Positions 19,815 through 20,560 of a stretch of DNA of 20,560 nucleotides are shown in pieces (within the stretch, counting starts at the first letter, position 1; the number at the start of each line of letters is the position of its first letter). Source of the DNA: a virus; the IMG/VR virus record IMGVR_UViG_3300029953_000174, positions 1 to 20,560 of that record; one strand, given 5' to 3'. The notes under the pieces were generated by a model, which saw only the letters and a list, made by a program, of their open reading frames with translations, made no database searches and was not told the origin of the DNA. The translations under genes were made by a program, and so were the position numbers.

Positions 19815-20560
19815 TTATAATCCTCAGGGATAATAGGTTCGCAATAACAACGACAGTTGGGGAAAGATCCGGCGTGATAGTGTTTGCCAGGGTCGACTTC
19901 AGGAGCCTCGTTGAAGGCGATAACTTTTCCGTTCATCTTGCGATGACTCTTGCGTACATCCGAGTCCATAGAGGTGCGCCAGATGTAATGGGTGATGCCG
20001 GCAGACTCAGCCCTGACCTTTGTCAGTTCAGTAGCGGTACGTCCTACCTCAGTGCGAGCGATCATTGTTGCTCGGCTCTTGGTAACGTTGCCAGTGTCGA
20101 AAATCTCTTTCGCTATCTCAGAGGCCCGTGTAGAATCAGAGAGGCCAAGGATAGTGAGATCATGAACTCGCTGAGCGGCTTCCAAGGGTAAGGACTGAAT
20201 AAGCTTGACCTGATCGTTGAGGGCCTGTGCCATCGCGCGACCAATTGGGGCGTTCTCGATGAGGGCCTGTAGGTCACGTCCCATTTCATTACTAAACTGC
20301 TTCCACATGTCAGCATCGCGTCTCGCAATATCTTGGAGCATTCGTTTGGCCACAGACTCGGCCCAGGGGGTTATGGTTTCCGCATACCTGTGTAACGACC
20401 GGGTTAGCTCCCCTAGGTCCCCTACGACCCCGTTTGGGGCCAATCCCCGTACAATATGGTCGATTTGTTTAGCAACAGAGCGCAGCTTGCGGGCATAATC
20501 CAGCTCAGCCTTCCGGCTCTTTATGAATTTCTGCTGAGCGTTACGATCCGGCTTCTTCAT
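19811..20560 (-). CDS. Minor head protein (SPP1 gp7 / Mu F-like), start at window edge
   Basis: These 249 residues cover a minor capsid/head morphogenesis protein. The C-terminal half is diagnostic: ATMIARTEVGRTATELTKVRAES, then GITHYIWRTSMDSDVRKSHRKMNGK and the end HYHAGSFPNCRCYCEPIIP. This is the Phage_Mu_F/SPP1 gp7 motif series (A-R-T-E, W-x-(T/S)-(S)-x-D-x-x-V-R-x-x-H, and N-C-R-C). It acts at the portal vertex during assembly and early DNA ejection. The first codon is an ATG that coincides with the window end; the sequence after it (MKKPDRNAQQKFIKSRKAELDYARK) looks like a natural N-terminus, but upstream bases are not visible, so a longer protein cannot be excluded. It is ATGA-coupled to the secreted-protein gene. 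Confidence 0.9.
   Translation of the reverse strand: MKKPDRNAQQKFIKSRKAELDYARKLRSVAKQIDHIVRGLAPNGVVGDLGELTRSLHRYAETITPWAESVAKRMLQDIARRDADMWKQFSNEMGRDLQALIENAPIGRAMAQALNDQVKLIQSLPLEAAQRVHDLTILGLSDSTRASEIAKEIFDTGNVTKSRATMIARTEVGRTATELTKVRAESAGITHYIWRTSMDSDVRKSHRKMNGKVIAFNEAPEVDPGKHYHAGSFPNCRCYCEPIIPEDYK

Noticed and set aside
1-20560. CRISPR arrays, tRNA genes, insertion sequences, integrase or attachment sites
   Set aside because: I saw no regularly spaced repeats, tRNA-like cloverleaf, transposase or recombinase motifs on either strand.

Overview
The window is the structural (morphogenesis) half of a contractile-tailed double-stranded DNA bacteriophage, a myovirus. All genes lie on the minus strand, so transcription runs from base 20560 down to base 1. 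Genes are packed almost without gaps, and many junctions are ATGA, TAATG or stop-then-start couplings. The gene set (DUF2213 protease, DUF2184-type major capsid, DUF4054 connector, DUF3383-type sheath, DUF3277-type tube, gp138-type spike, Pam3-gp18-type plug, baseplate J, DUF2612) belongs to the simple-baseplate myoviruses, of the kind known from cyanophage Pam3 and from several proteobacterial phages. Two Sec signal peptides and a peptidoglycan-cutting domain in the tape measure suggest a Gram-negative host. The sequence does not identify the host species. No integrase, replication, lysis or tRNA gene is visible, so lifestyle cannot be judged.

Head region (about 20560 to 14660): an SPP1 gp7/Mu F-like minor head protein; two genes for secreted proteins with clear signal peptides and paired cysteines; the maturation protease, which carries a probable in-frame internal start for a scaffold; a decoration or cement protein; the major capsid protein; an intrinsic terminator; two small proteins; and a DUF4054 connector.

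Neck region (14663 to 12392): a sigma70-type promoter sits in the only AT-rich gap of this part. It precedes a gene of unknown function whose first half is also AT-rich, then a gp10/Mu G-like neck protein, a small protein, a head-tail joining protein and the tail terminator. A textbook intrinsic-terminator structure lies inside the beginning of the tail terminator gene.

Tail and baseplate (12379 to 2883): sheath with an extra inserted domain; tube; tail assembly chaperone with a clear -1 frameshift site (T TTT TTT plus a GC-rich stem-loop) that joins a second frame ending exactly at the tape-measure start; tape measure with a GH73-like lysozyme domain; Dit-like protein; plug; hub; spike with an HEH tip; gp25-like protein; baseplate J; and DUF2612.

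Adsorption region (2872 to 1): several short proteins in place of one long fibre. They are a fibre-like protein, an Ig-like protein with a duplicated module, an Ala/Ser/Thr-rich shaft, a small phage virion-domain protein, and the start of a tail-collar protein that runs off the window and was read by direct translation.

Most worth following up: the two exported proteins inside the head operon, the terminator-like element inside the tail terminator gene, the promoter and composition break at the unknown neck gene, the frameshift site, and the nested scaffold start. Every gene in the window is on the minus strand; long plus-strand reading frames look like shadows.
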